64,000 bases of DNA from Devosia sp. Root413D1 (GTDB taxonomy: Bacteria; Pseudomonadota; Alphaproteobacteria; Rhizobiales; Devosiaceae). The stretch lies in NCBI RefSeq assembly GCF_001425235.1, contig NZ_LMEA01000008.1, positions 434,001 through 498,000 of the forward strand, read 5' to 3'. The stretch's first letter is position 1; each line of letters starts with the position of its first letter. The position numbers and the translations under genes are program-made. The notes beneath the pieces are model-generated. The model saw nothing but the letters and a program-made list of their open reading frames with translations, was not told the DNA's origin and did not search any database. Below are positions 32,024-43,731 of this stretch, in pieces.

Positions 32024-32935
32024 ATGTCCAACGAAAACATCATTCGCGAAATCGACGAGGAACTGCGCAGCGACCGCGCGCGCAACCTGTGGCGTCGGTT
32101 CGGCCCCTATGTGATCGGCGCGGCCGTAGCCATCGTCCTTATCGTGGCGGTGAAAGAGGGCTGGGACTGGTGGCAGAACTCGAACTCGGCCCAGTCGTCG
32201 GACCAGTTCTATGCGGCGCTGCAGCTGGCCGACGGCACCGATGCCGAGGCAGCCAAGAAGGCGCTCGACGAGGTGATCGCGGCCAACCACGGCGGCTATC
32301 CGGTGCTCGCGCGCTTCCGCGAAGCCGCGCTGCTGGCCAAGGATGGCAAGACCGCCGAGGCGGTGGCGGCCTATGACGCCCTCGCCGCCGGTCAGCCCAA
32401 CAAGTATCTGCGCGAACTGGCGCTGGTGCTCGCCGCGAACCTTTTGGTCGACGGTGGTGATGTCGCCCAGGTCGAGCAGCGCGTCGGCGGCCTCGTCGGT
32501 TCGGCCAGCCCGATGCGCAACGCCGCCCGCGAGGCGCTGGGCCTCACCAAGTACAAGGCCGGCGATCTTGCCGGTGCCCGCCAGAGCTTCGAAGATGCGG
32601 CCAACGATCCGCAGGCGAGCCAGGAGCTGCGCAGCCGGCTGACCGTCTATCTGGCGCAACTGGTGGCCGAGGGCGTCGCCCCGCCGGTGGCGGAAGCTGC
32701 CGCGACCGAGACGCCTGTGGTCGTTGACCCTGCTACCGCCGCGCCGGCTGCGACTTCGGTCGGCGACGGACCGGCGCTCGATACCGCTCCGGCGCCCGAG
32801 GCTGCTCCCGCCATGGAGGCGCCGGCGATGCAGGCTGCTCCCGCGATGGAAGCCGTCCCGCCCGCGTCCACGGACGCACCCGCGTCCACGGACGCACCCG
32901 CGTCCACCGAAGCACCTGCCGCGCCCGCGAACTGA
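32024..32935 (+). CDS. YfgM-like tetratricopeptide membrane protein
   Basis: 303 residues from ATG 32024. Short cytosolic arm (NIIREIDEELRSDRARNLWR), one helix (VIGAAVAIVLIVAV), then a TPR-type helical periplasmic domain to about residue 215 (TPR_21/YfgM class). The last 80 residues are Ala/Pro-rich and end in near-perfect six-residue repeats (ASTDAP). YfgM associates with the SecYEG translocon and periplasmic chaperones in E. coli. It precedes der, an order often seen in this class. Confidence 0.85.
   Translation: MSNENIIREIDEELRSDRARNLWRRFGPYVIGAAVAIVLIVAVKEGWDWWQNSNSAQSSDQFYAALQLADGTDAEAAKKALDEVIAANHGGYPVLARFREAALLAKDGKTAEAVAAYDALAAGQPNKYLRELALVLAANLLVDGGDVAQVEQRVGGLVGSASPMRNAAREALGLTKYKAGDLAGARQSFEDAANDPQASQELRSRLTVYLAQLVAEGVAPPVAEAAATETPVVVDPATAAPAATSVGDGPALDTAPAPEAAPAMEAPAMQAAPAMEAVPPASTDAPASTDAPASTEAPAAPAN
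32861..32914 (+). repeat. 18-base tandem repeat, three units, inside the TPR gene
   Basis: Units at 32861-32878, 32879-32896 and 32897-32914; the first two are identical (CCCGCGTCCACGGACGCA), and the third differs at two bases. It encodes PASTDAPASTDAPASTEA. Copy number may vary between strains without breaking the frame. Confidence 0.9.
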
Positions 32936-32969
32936 GGTTCGCGTCCGGCTCTAAATACTGGGGTCTCGC

Positions 32970-34400
32970 TTGACCGTTACCGTCGCCATTGTCGGCCGTC
33001 CCAATGTCGGCAAGTCGACGCTGTTCAACCGGCTCGTCGGGCGTAAGATCGCGCTCGTCGACGATACGCCGGGCGTCACCCGCGATCGTCGTGAAGCCGA
33101 GGGTCGTATCGCCGACCTGCGCTTCAAGGTGCTCGACACCGCCGGCTACGAAGACAAGACCGACGGTTCGCTCGAAGATCGGATGCGCCAGCAGACCGAG
33201 ATCGCCATCCGCGATGCCGACGTCATCCTGTTCATGATCGACGCGCGGGCAGGGGTGATGCCGCTCGACGAGCGCTTCGCCCAGGTGTTGCGCCGTGCCG
33301 GCAAGGACGTGCACCTGATCGCCAACAAGGCAGAAGGCAAGGCCGCCGATCCGGGCCTGTTGGAGGCGTACAATCTCGGCTTCGGCGAACCCGTGGCGCT
33401 CTCTGCCGAACATGGCCTCGGTCTCTCCGACCTGCACGCCATTGTTTCGAAAGCCGTGGATGCGGCCGCCGAGAAGGCTGAGGCCAGGGCGCCGTCGCTG
33501 GATGTGATGCCCGAAGTCGATGTCGACCTGCCGGTCGATGACGGCTCGACCGAGGAGGGCCCGGTCAAGCGCTGGGATCCCAAGCGCCACCTCAATGTCG
33601 CGATCATCGGCCGCCCGAACGCCGGCAAGTCCACGCTGATCAACCGCATGGTCGGCGAAGACCGCCTGCTGACCGGGCCGGAAGCCGGCATCACCCGCGA
33701 TTCCATCCTCGTGCCGTGGGAGTACGAGGGCCGGACCATCAACCTGGTCGATACCGCCGGCATGCGCCGCAAGGCGCGCATCGAACAAAAGCTCGAAAAG
33801 CTCGCGGTCAGCGATTCCCTCCGCTCGATCCAGTATGCCGAAGTGGTGGTGCTGCTGCTCGATGCGCAGATCCCGTTCGAAAAGCAGGACCTGACGCTGG
33901 CCGATCTGGTTGAGCGCGAAGGCCGCGCCCTGGTGATCGCTGTCAACAAGTGGGACACCATCGAGGACAAGAATGCCAAACTCGCCGAGCTGCGCGAGCA
34001 GTGCGAGCGCTACCTGCCGCAGCTCAAGGGCATCCCGCTGGTTACCATCTCGGGCCTGCAGGGCCGCAACATCGACAAGCTGATGTCCGCGATCTTCGCC
34101 ATCGAGCGCAAGTGGAACAGCCACGTCTCGACGGCGCGGCTCAACCGCTGGCTGAGCGGCATGACCGAAAGCCATCCGCCGCCGGCCGTCTCGGGGCGTC
34201 GCCTGAAGCTGCGCTACATGACGCAGGCCAAGATCCGGCCGCCGAGCTTCATCCTGTTCGCCTCGCGCCCCGAAGCCGTGCCGAACGCCTACCAGCGCTA
34301 CCTGGTCAATGGCCTGCGCGACGCCTTCGACATGCCCGGCACCCCGATCCGACTGTGGCTGCGGGGCGGCAAGAACCCGTTCGACAAGAGCGATAAGTAG
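32970..34400 (+). CDS. der: Ribosome assembly GTPase Der (EngA)
   Basis: 476 residues with two tandem G domains and a KH-like C-terminal domain. G1 motifs GRPNVGKS (9-16) and GRPNAGKS (about 213); DTAGYED and DTAGMRR are the G3 regions; NKWD is the second G4. Essential for 50S subunit maturation. TTG start at 32970, 34 bases after the TPR gene. The linker between G domains is long and acidic, usual for the class. Confidence 0.97.
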   Translation: MTVTVAIVGRPNVGKSTLFNRLVGRKIALVDDTPGVTRDRREAEGRIADLRFKVLDTAGYEDKTDGSLEDRMRQQTEIAIRDADVILFMIDARAGVMPLDERFAQVLRRAGKDVHLIANKAEGKAADPGLLEAYNLGFGEPVALSAEHGLGLSDLHAIVSKAVDAAAEKAEARAPSLDVMPEVDVDLPVDDGSTEEGPVKRWDPKRHLNVAIIGRPNAGKSTLINRMVGEDRLLTGPEAGITRDSILVPWEYEGRTINLVDTAGMRRKARIEQKLEKLAVSDSLRSIQYAEVVVLLLDAQIPFEKQDLTLADLVEREGRALVIAVNKWDTIEDKNAKLAELREQCERYLPQLKGIPLVTISGLQGRNIDKLMSAIFAIERKWNSHVSTARLNRWLSGMTESHPPPAVSGRRLKLRYMTQAKIRPPSFILFASRPEAVPNAYQRYLVNGLRDAFDMPGTPIRLWLRGGKNPFDKSDK

Positions 34401-34401
34401 C

Positions 34402-34429
34402 GGCGGCGGTCGCCGTGACGGCCGCCGCC
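34402..34429. terminator. GC-rich hairpin between convergent genes
   Basis: GGCGGCGG (34402-34409) pairs with CCGCCGCC (34422-34429) around a 12-base loop, one base after the der stop and eight before the end of the convergent reductase gene. There is no T tract, so it may be only an assisting structure. Confidence 0.4.
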
Positions 34430-34436
34430 ACCTGGC

Positions 34437-36476
<2,040 letters not shown>

Positions 36477-36495
36477 TTAAGCGACCCGATGCTGA

Positions 36496-37800
36496 GTGCG
36501 GGGCCGCAACCTTGAAACGACATTGTTCCTCGAAATTCTGATTGTCGCCGTCCTGACGCTGGTCAACGGCCTGCTTGCAATGAGCGAACTGGCGGTGGTC
36601 TCCTCCCGCCCGGCCCGCCTCAAAGTCCTCGCCGCCGAAGGTAAGCGCGGCGCCACCGTGGCGCTGAAGCTGCAGGAGGACCCCGGCAAGTTCCTCTCCT
36701 CGGTGCAGATCGGCATCACCCTCGTCGGCGTACTCTCGGGTGCGTTCTCCGGCGCCACGCTCGGTGAGCGCCTCGGTGACACCTTGATTGGCGCCGGCAT
36801 CAACCCCACCGTCGCCGCGCCGCTCGGCGTCGGCATCGTGGTCATCATCATCACCTACCTGTCGCTGATCGTCGGCGAGTTGGTGCCCAAGCAGATCGCG
36901 CTGCGCGATTCCGAGGGGGTCGCCGCACGGGTGGCGCCGGCGATGGCGCTCATCGCCTCGATTGCGGCGCCGCTGGTCTGGCTGCTCGACATCTCGGGCA
37001 AGCTGGTGCTGCGCCTGCTCGGCCAGAGCGGCGAGACCGACGAACGGGTGACCGACGAGGAGGTAAAAACCCTCATTGCCGAGGCCGAGCATGCCGGCGT
37101 GCTCGAGACCGAAGAGCGTCACATGATCTCGGGCGTCATGCGGTTTGCCGACCGTTCGGCCCGCGGCCTGATGACCCCGCGTCTCGATGTCGAGCTCATT
37201 GACCTGAGCGAGACGCAGGAAGAAATGATCGAAAAACTCCGCGCCACCCGCCACTCGGTGCTGCCGGTGCAGGACGGGGCGGTGGATACGATCGTCGGCG
37301 TGATCGTCCGCAAGGACCTGGTCGAGAACGTCCTGGCCCGCGAGCCGCTGGACATGCGTACTCTGGTCAAGCAGGCGCCCGTAGTGATGGATCGCTCCAG
37401 CGCGCTCGATGTGCTCAAGGCCATCCGTGGCTCGCTGGTGCACATGGCGCTGGTGTTCGACGAATACGGCCACTTCGAAGGCATCGTCACGCCCGGCGAC
37501 ATCCTCGAAGCGATCACTGGCGCGTTCCAGGAAGAAGAGGGCGACGAGAAGGCCTATGTCACCCGCCAGGATGGCTCATACCTCGTCTCGGGCTGGATGC
37601 AGGTCGACGAGTTCCAGGCGCATCTGGGCGTGCCCGTGCCCAAGGACGCCAAGTTCGAGACCGTCGCTGGTTTTGTGTTGGCCGAACTCAATCACCTGCC
37701 GGCAGTGGGCGAGACGTTCGAGCGCGGCCACTGGCGCTTCGAGGTGCTGGACCTCGATGGCCGCCGCATCGACAAGATCCTGGTGACGCGGCTGAACTAG
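36496..37800 (+). CDS. CorC/HlyC family protein (CNNM domain, CBS pair)
   Basis: 434 residues. The CNNM (DUF21) membrane domain opens with ILIVAVLTLVNGLLAMSELAVV, includes FLSSVQIGITLVGVLSG and YLSLIVGELVPKQIAL; a CBS pair follows (MTPRLDVELIDLSE, VFDEYGHFEGIVTPGDILEA); the CorC/HlyC C-terminal domain includes YLVSGWMQVDEF. Inner-membrane protein linked to Mg2+/Co2+ efflux. Start taken as GTG 36496; no ATG is available before the first helix. Confidence 0.9.
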   Translation: MRGRNLETTLFLEILIVAVLTLVNGLLAMSELAVVSSRPARLKVLAAEGKRGATVALKLQEDPGKFLSSVQIGITLVGVLSGAFSGATLGERLGDTLIGAGINPTVAAPLGVGIVVIIITYLSLIVGELVPKQIALRDSEGVAARVAPAMALIASIAAPLVWLLDISGKLVLRLLGQSGETDERVTDEEVKTLIAEAEHAGVLETEERHMISGVMRFADRSARGLMTPRLDVELIDLSETQEEMIEKLRATRHSVLPVQDGAVDTIVGVIVRKDLVENVLAREPLDMRTLVKQAPVVMDRSSALDVLKAIRGSLVHMALVFDEYGHFEGIVTPGDILEAITGAFQEEEGDEKAYVTRQDGSYLVSGWMQVDEFQAHLGVPVPKDAKFETVAGFVLAELNHLPAVGETFERGHWRFEVLDLDGRRIDKILVTRLN

Positions 37801-37835
37801 GCGGTTCCCGTCTGCGCTCCAAACGCGCCGTTATC

Positions 37836-37922
37836 ACCGGGTCATTCCCGCGAAAGCGGGAACCTCCGTTTGCGGTGCCTGCGGCCAGACGCAGATCCCC
37901 GCTTTCGCGGGGATGACCCGGT
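37836..37922. repeat. GCGAAAGC-family paired palindrome G
   Basis: Left ACCGGGTCATTCCCGCGAAAG, right CTTTCGCGGGGATGACCCGGT; arms nearly identical to the copy at 19751. It lies between convergent genes, 35 bases after the CorC-like stop and 21 before the SDR stop, so it may act as a two-way terminator. Confidence 0.85.
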
Positions 37923-37943
37923 ACAGGCGACTCTGCGACGGGC

Positions 37944-38678
37944 CTAGAGCGGCCGCAGCTCCGACTTCTCCCAGTCGAACAGCATGCGGTTCTCGGTGAA
38001 CTCCGGCGCGATCATGTCGATCAGCTTGGGGGTCAGTGCCGCGGGGCGGGGCAGGGTGTCGGGGTTCTCGCCCGGCATCGCCTTGGCCCGCATCGCGGTG
38101 CGCACGGCGCCCGGATAGAACACGTTGACCCGCACCGGCGTGATGCCGCCGACTTCGGCCGCGTAGCTCTTGGCCAGCGCCTCGACTGCCGCCTTGCTCG
38201 CCGCATACGGGCCCCAGTTGGCCCGCGCCGAGCGCGCCGACGACGAGGAGACGATCACCACGCGGCCCGCCACCGACTGGCGCAGCAGCAGGTCGAGCGA
38301 GCGGATCAGCCGGTAATTGGCGGTGACGTTGAGACCCATCATTTTGTCGAACTCCCTGGGCTCGACATGCGCCAGCGGGCGCAGCTCGCTCAGCATCGCC
38401 GCATTGGCGACGAACCCGTCGAGGTGCCCCCAGCGCTCGAAGATCGCATGCCCGAGCCGGTCGATGCCGTCGAAATCGCTGAGGTCCATCGGCACCAGCG
38501 TGGTGCTGCTGCCGGCTTGCTGGATCTCGTCGTCGAGTTCTTCCAGCCCACCGATGGTGCGCGCCACGGCAATCACATGCGCCCCGCGCCGCCCCGCTTC
38601 GAGCGCCGCCTGATAGCCGATGCCGCGCGACGCGCCGGTAACGAGGACGATCTTGCCGGCAAGCGAGTTGGTGGTCAT
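37944..38678 (-). CDS. SDR family oxidoreductase
   Basis: 244 residues, classical short-chain dehydrogenase. NAD(P) loop TGASRGIG, NAAM for NAG, catalytic Ser in IVSSSSARSA, and YAASK with the Tyr-Lys pair. The neighbouring order purF-SDR is conserved in rhizobia; the substrate is unknown. It is 244 bases from purF, with element C between them. Confidence 0.93.
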   Translation of the reverse strand: MTTNSLAGKIVLVTGASRGIGYQAALEAGRRGAHVIAVARTIGGLEELDDEIQQAGSSTTLVPMDLSDFDGIDRLGHAIFERWGHLDGFVANAAMLSELRPLAHVEPREFDKMMGLNVTANYRLIRSLDLLLRQSVAGRVVIVSSSSARSARANWGPYAASKAAVEALAKSYAAEVGGITPVRVNVFYPGAVRTAMRAKAMPGENPDTLPRPAALTPKLIDMIAPEFTENRMLFDWEKSELRPL

Positions 38679-38780
38679 GCGTGAGATTCCCTGGAGTTTC
38701 GGCCCGGGTTCTAGCGGGGGAGCTGAATGTGGGGAAGGGTAAAGGTGTCACAGCGATGGCCGGCATGCCGGTGGCTGTGG

Positions 38781-38884
38781 ACCCCCACCCTTGATCCCTC
38801 CCCGCAAGGGGGAGGGAGACGACAGTCTCAATGTCAGTGTAGGGGTCTCCCTCACCCTTGCGGGGAGGGGACAGGGGTGGGGGT
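38781..38884. repeat. C/G-tract palindromic element C
   Basis: Left arm ACCCCCACCCTTGATCCCTC to GCAAGGG, right arm CCCTTGCGGGGAGGGGACAG to GTGGGGGT; about 45 bases apart. Its left arm matches element A and its right arm element B. It is in the purF-SDR gap. Confidence 0.85.
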
Positions 38885-38922
38885 CAGCGCGCGCCGGATT
38901 TCTGGATCATTCCAGAACCCCG

Positions 38923-40413
38923 TCAGCTCGCTTCCTTCATCAGCGACAGCGTCTTCGGATCGTTCTTGCTGCGGCCATTGAGGTCGGTGAGCTTGGTCGG
39001 GTAGTCGCCGGTGAAATGGTGGTCGGTGAACTGCGGGCTCAGCGGGTTGCGCTTCACTCCGCCGACCGCGTCGTAGAGCCCGTCGATCGAGAGGAACGCC
39101 AGTGAATCCGCGCCGATGAACCGGCACATCGACTCGAGGTCGGGGTGCTGGTTGGCGAGCAGGTTCTCGGGGTCCGGCGTGTCGATGCCGTAATAGTCGG
39201 AGTAAAAGATCATCGGCGAGGCGACGCGGATATGCACCTCGCGCGCGCCGGCTTCGCGGATCATCTGCACGATCTTCACCGAGGTGGTGCCGCGCACGAT
39301 GGAATCATCGATCAGGACCACACGCTTGCCTTCGATCTCGGCCCGGTTGGCCGAGTGCTTCAGCTTCACGCCAAAGGCGCGGATCGACTGGGTTGGCTCG
39401 ATGAAGGTGCGGCCGACATAGTGGTTGCGGATGATGCCGAGCTCGAACGGGATGCCGCTCGCCTGCGCATAGCCGATCGCCGCTGGCGTGCCGCCATCGG
39501 GCACCGGCACCACGACGTCGGCTTCGACCGGCGCTTCCTTGGCGAGGTTGATGCCCATGCGCTTGCGCGCCGAATAGACCGGGCGGCCGGCGACGATCGA
39601 GTCCGGACGGGCGAAGTAGACATACTCGAACAGGCAGATGCGCTCGGGGCGGGGGGCTAACGGCTTCACCGAGTCGATGGTGATGGTGCCATCCGGCTGG
39701 GTCTCGCAGATCACCACTTCGCCGTTCTCGACATCGCGTACGAACTTGGCGCCGATAATGTCGAGCGCACAGGTCTCCGACGCAAAGATCGGCTTGCCGT
39801 CTAGATCGCCCAGCACCAGCGGGCGGATGCCGTTGGCATCGCGTGCGCCGATCAGCTTGGTGCGGGTCATCGCCACCAGCGCGAACGCGCCCTCGAGATG
39901 CATCAGGGCATCGATGAAGCGATCCGAGGAGGCGATTTTCTTGGAGCGGGCGATCAGGTGCAGCACCACCTCGGTGTCCGAGGTCGACTGGCAGATGGCG
40001 CCCTGTGAGATCAGTTGCTTCCTGAGCGTCAGGCCGTTGGTGAAGTTGCCGTTATGGGCGATGGCGATGCCACCGACTTCCAGTTCGGCGAACAGCGGCT
40101 GCACGTTACGCAGGATCGTCTCGCCAGTGGTCGAGTAGCGCACATGGCCCATGGCGAGGTGGCCGGGCAGGCGTCCGACAGTCGCCGGGTCGGTAAAGTG
40201 ATCGCCGACGAGGCCGAGCTGGCGTTCCGAATGGAACTGTTTGCCGTCGAAGCTGACGATGCCCGCCGCTTCCTGTCCGCGGTGTTGCAGCGCGTGCAGG
40301 CCAAGCGCGGTGAGGGTTGCGGCCTCGGGGTGGCCGAGGATGCCGAACACGCCGCACTCCTCGCGCAGCGTATCATGGTCCCATTCCGCGATCGGTTTGG
40401 CGTTCTGGGTCAT
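38923..40413 (-). CDS. purF: Amidophosphoribosyltransferase
   Basis: First committed step of purine synthesis: PRPP + glutamine to phosphoribosylamine. 496 residues from ATG 40413 (GGAGGTG six bases upstream). The glutaminase nucleophile is Cys20 in EECGVFGI, exposed after propeptide removal; LQHRGQEAAGI and HNGNFTN follow. The PRPP loop is VVLIDDSIVRGTTS. CDIIG and the C-terminal FIG segment fit the family. Downstream of cvpA in the same direction. Confidence 0.97.
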   Translation of the reverse strand: MTQNAKPIAEWDHDTLREECGVFGILGHPEAATLTALGLHALQHRGQEAAGIVSFDGKQFHSERQLGLVGDHFTDPATVGRLPGHLAMGHVRYSTTGETILRNVQPLFAELEVGGIAIAHNGNFTNGLTLRKQLISQGAICQSTSDTEVVLHLIARSKKIASSDRFIDALMHLEGAFALVAMTRTKLIGARDANGIRPLVLGDLDGKPIFASETCALDIIGAKFVRDVENGEVVICETQPDGTITIDSVKPLAPRPERICLFEYVYFARPDSIVAGRPVYSARKRMGINLAKEAPVEADVVVPVPDGGTPAAIGYAQASGIPFELGIIRNHYVGRTFIEPTQSIRAFGVKLKHSANRAEIEGKRVVLIDDSIVRGTTSVKIVQMIREAGAREVHIRVASPMIFYSDYYGIDTPDPENLLANQHPDLESMCRFIGADSLAFLSIDGLYDAVGGVKRNPLSPQFTDHHFTGDYPTKLTDLNGRSKNDPKTLSLMKEAS

Positions 40414-40505
40414 CGGGCACCTCCAGGGTTCAGGTCGGGCCAAACAAGACGGGACCGCAGATGCGGCCCCGTTCACGAATATGCAATGCGCTCACCCGAA
40501 TTTCA

Positions 40506-41156
40506 TCAGGCGTTGGGCGCGGCCCCCTCGGCCGGCGGCTCCAGCGGCGCGTCGTTCTCGAGCTGGTCGGTGCCCTCTTCGTTGGGCACGTCGGCATCCG
40601 GCGTCGGCACGTCGTCAGGCGACGCATCCTCGCCCGTGCCGCCACCGGCGCCACGCTGCAGGATGTCGGTGACCTGCTTCTCGAGATCAGGCGGCAACAG
40701 CGCGATCAGGCTGTCGCCGAAATTGCGAAGGATCGGCAGCGAGCGCGACTCGGCCGCCCAGGAGGGCAGGTTCGAGGGCATCAGCCACAGCCCGAAGATC
40801 ACCACGATCACCGCAATCAGCACGCCACGGGCGACGCCGAAGATGAACCCCAACGTGCGGTCGAGCGGCCCGACGCGGCTGTCGACGACGAAATCGGCGA
40901 TCCGCATGGTGATCAGGTGGAGGATGATCAGCGCCACGATGAAGGTGCCGAGCACCGTCACGATGTCGGCCACGATCGGCTCGGCGATATAGCCGCGCGC
41001 GATCTCTTTGTGGTTGAAATAGGCATAGGCGGCAATCGCCGCGGAGCCCGCCCAGGTCGCTAACGACAGGATTTCACGCGTGAATCCACGGGCCGTAGCC
41101 AGGATCGCCGAAATCAGGACGAGAACGCCGATGCCGACGTCAAATGCAGTCAACAT
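40506..41156 (-). CDS. cvpA: CvpA family membrane protein
   Basis: 216 residues. Four hydrophobic helices in the first 150 residues (FDVGIGVLVLISAILATARG, TREILSLATWAGSAAIAAY), with the CvpA signature RGFTREIL. The C-terminal tail of about 65 residues is acidic and Pro-rich and probably disordered. CvpA is needed for colicin V export in E. coli and for purF expression there. Adjacent to purF as usual. Confidence 0.9.
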   Translation of the reverse strand: MLTAFDVGIGVLVLISAILATARGFTREILSLATWAGSAAIAAYAYFNHKEIARGYIAEPIVADIVTVLGTFIVALIILHLITMRIADFVVDSRVGPLDRTLGFIFGVARGVLIAVIVVIFGLWLMPSNLPSWAAESRSLPILRNFGDSLIALLPPDLEKQVTDILQRGAGGGTGEDASPDDVPTPDADVPNEEGTDQLENDAPLEPPAEGAAPNA

Positions 41157-41280
41157 AGAGAAAATCCGCCCCTGGGACCCGCTTCAGGGTCCCGTGTAAC
41201 CATTAATCGTGGCAAAGCCAAGCACGGAGGATGAGGTGCATGGCCGATGTTCACGGAAAGCAGAAGGCGTGGCCAAAGCG

Positions 41281-42669
41281 CTACTCTGCCGCCTGCCGCT
41301 GACCACGGGCCGCGATACGTCCGATGAGCTCGGCGAGCTCGGCATACTCGCCCACGGCGATGCCGTTGGGCACGTCGCCCTTGCCCAGCCGACCGGTTAC
41401 CGCGCCCAGGAAACCGAGCTTCTGCGCCTCACGCAGGCGCTGCGCCGCATGGGCCACCGGGCGTACGCCGCCGGCCAGCGAGATCTCGCCGAAATAGACA
41501 TTGGACGAGGGGAGTGGCGAGCCGGTCAGTGACGAGATCAGCGCCGCCGCCACCGCCAGGTCGGCCGCCGGCTCGTTGATTTTCAGCCCGCCCGCGACGT
41601 TGAGATAGATGTCGTTGGCGCCGATCCGTACCCCGCAGCGCGTCTCCAGCACCGCCAGCACCATCGAGAGCCGTGACGAATCCCAGCCGATCACCGCGCG
41701 GCGCGGCGTACCGAGCGGCGAGGGCGAGACCAGCGCCTGCACTTCACACAGCATCGGGCGTGTGCCTTCCATGCCGGCGAACACGGCGGAGCCCGCCGCG
41801 TCCTTGTCGCGTTGGTCGAGGAACAACGCCGAGGGGTTGGCCACTTCGCGCAGGCCCAGCGTCGACATCTCGAACACGCCGATTTCGTCGGTGGCGCCAT
41901 AGCGATTCTTCACGCCGCGCAGAATGCGGAAGGTGTGGCTGGAGTCGCCCTCGAAATACAGCACCGCGTCGACCAGGTGTTCGACGACGCGCGGTCCGGC
42001 AATCTGTCCGTCCTTGGTGACGTGTCCGACCAGCACCACGGCGGCGCCGGATTTCTTGGCGAAGCGGGTCAGCGCCTGCGCCGAGGTGCGCACCTGGGTG
42101 ACGGTACCCGGAGCGCTCTCGACCCGGTCGGTCCACAGCGTCTGGATCGAATCGATGATCACCAGGTCCGGCGGCGGGCCGTTCTGCAGCGTGGCGAGGA
42201 TGATCTCGACATTGGTCTCGGATGCCAGCAGCACGGGACGATCGCCCAGCTCCAGCCGCTGCGCCCGGAGCCGGATCTGCGCCACCGCTTCTTCGCCGGA
42301 GACATAGACGATGCGCCGGCCGCGTTCGGCCAGCGCGGCCGCCGCCTGCAGCAACAGGGTGGATTTGCCGATGCCCGGATCGCCACCGATCAGCACCGCC
42401 GAGCCCATGACGAAGCCGCCGCCGGTCACCCGATCGAGCTCGCCGATGCCGGTCTCGACCCGCGCCGCCGTCTCGGTTTCACCGGCCAGCGGCAGCAACT
42501 CGATCGGCCGGCCACCGGCGATTGCCGATTTCGGCCCGGCGCCGACGCCCGAATCGACGATCTCCTCGACGATGGTGTTCCACTCGCCGCACGCCTCGCA
42601 CCGCCCCTGCCACTTGGTGGTCAGAGCGCCACAGGCCTGGCAGACATAGGAGGTTTTGGTACGCGCCAT
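41281..42669 (-). CDS. radA: DNA repair protein RadA
   Basis: 462 residues from ATG 42669. Cys4 zinc finger (C10, C13, C24, C27), RecA-like ATPase with Walker A GGDPGIGKS (about 95-103), the RadA-specific KNRYG at 254-258, and a Lon-like C-terminal domain (NVAGGLKINEPAADLAVAAA). It drives branch migration in recombination. First of radA-cvpA-purF. The longer open frame upstream is not coding. Confidence 0.97.
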   Translation of the reverse strand: MARTKTSYVCQACGALTTKWQGRCEACGEWNTIVEEIVDSGVGAGPKSAIAGGRPIELLPLAGETETAARVETGIGELDRVTGGGFVMGSAVLIGGDPGIGKSTLLLQAAAALAERGRRIVYVSGEEAVAQIRLRAQRLELGDRPVLLASETNVEIILATLQNGPPPDLVIIDSIQTLWTDRVESAPGTVTQVRTSAQALTRFAKKSGAAVVLVGHVTKDGQIAGPRVVEHLVDAVLYFEGDSSHTFRILRGVKNRYGATDEIGVFEMSTLGLREVANPSALFLDQRDKDAAGSAVFAGMEGTRPMLCEVQALVSPSPLGTPRRAVIGWDSSRLSMVLAVLETRCGVRIGANDIYLNVAGGLKINEPAADLAVAAALISSLTGSPLPSSNVYFGEISLAGGVRPVAHAAQRLREAQKLGFLGAVTGRLGKGDVPNGIAVGEYAELAELIGRIAARGQRQAAE

Positions 42670-42812
42670 GAGATGCCCCGGAGGAGTCGACGACAGGTAG
42701 CCGACTATGGGGGCAAAGGCAAGAACGAAGAGTGAACAACCGGCGGCCGCAGTCACCGTCTCATCTCCCCTTTGCGGGGGAGAATTCCAAGGGGCCCATG
42801 CGCCAACTGATG

Positions 42813-42840
42813 GATGGGTCCCAGCTTTCGCTGGCATGAC
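42813..42840. repeat. Lone half of a GCGAAAGC-family repeat
   Basis: GGATGGGTCCCAGCTTTCGC followed by TGGCATGAC matches the right arm of the element at 10715-10794. No left partner is seen within 200 bases. It is in the 245-base gap between radA and the RNA ligase-like gene, which otherwise holds nothing I recognise. Confidence 0.7.
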
Positions 42841-42914
42841 ACGCGGTGGGGGCGGAGGCCCTGTGCCTCCCATCGGCGCCAACGGGGAGATGGGCTGGTG
42901 GAGCGTCCGTGCCT

Positions 42915-43529
42915 TCACCGCCGTGGCCACTCCCCGATCACCTCATACCGTCCCTGCCCATAAAAACTGCGGACCAGCGCGAACCCGTCCACCCGCAATG
43001 TCGGCGGCCGCTCCAGCACCACCTCGGGCGCGTGCACCCGGTCGTAGCAGAGCGTCAGGTGGAACGCCTCGCTGGCGGCCGAGCGCACCTCGAAGCCGCG
43101 CTCCAGCATGCCCCAGCGCAGCAGCCGGGCCAGCTCCACCAGCGGCGTGTCCGAACCGGGCCTGAGCACCAATGGTGGCGAGCCCACCTTGCGGCGGAAG
43201 CTGGCGAGCCGGGTGAGGGCGATATCAAATGGCTGAAAGCCGATCGCCTCACCGGTCGCCATCGCCACCGCGAGATCGCTGCCGCTCAGTTCCTGGTAGA
43301 AGCCGACGCCGACCAGCGAGATATGGAGCGTCGTTGCCGGCAACAGCGCCGCCGTGATGCCGTAGAGGCGCCGCTGCTCGTCGACAATCTCCTGCAATGC
43401 CGGGCGGATCCGGCCACCGACCAGCACCGCGAAGAAGACCGGGTCGCGCCCCTGTCGTGGCGGCACCCTGATCGACTTGAGCGGCCGCGTGTCCTCAGCG
43501 AACATCGACAGCTGTGGCAGATCGGTCAT
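42915..43529 (-). CDS. 2'-5' RNA ligase / cyclic phosphodiesterase-like (2H) protein
   Basis: 204 residues from ATG 43529. The two HxT/S motifs of the 2H phosphoesterase fold are present: TLHISLVG (about residue 70) and FHLTLCYD (about residue 160). FFAVLVGGRIRPAL is the usual first strand and helix. Related proteins open or form 2'-5' phosphodiester or cyclic phosphate bonds in RNA or nucleotides; the substrate here is unknown. Divergent from the ManD-like gene. Confidence 0.85.
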   Translation of the reverse strand: MTDLPQLSMFAEDTRPLKSIRVPPRQGRDPVFFAVLVGGRIRPALQEIVDEQRRLYGITAALLPATTLHISLVGVGFYQELSGSDLAVAMATGEAIGFQPFDIALTRLASFRRKVGSPPLVLRPGSDTPLVELARLLRWGMLERGFEVRSAASEAFHLTLCYDRVHAPEVVLERPPTLRVDGFALVRSFYGQGRYEVIGEWPRR

Positions 43530-43731
43530 CTCATCGGTCCTCCGGCTTAGGGACACACAAGGAACCAGTGAGGCCGAACGGGAGTCAAGAACAAAAAGAG
43601 AACAAATTGCACCGAAGCGGTGCGCTCGACCTTCGCCCAACTTGCCTCCGCCGCCGCTGGTTGCGAAGCTCACCTCCTCGCGACTCCGAACGGCCCGACC
43701 AGCGGCCGGAACAAGCAGACATAGGGAAGAG

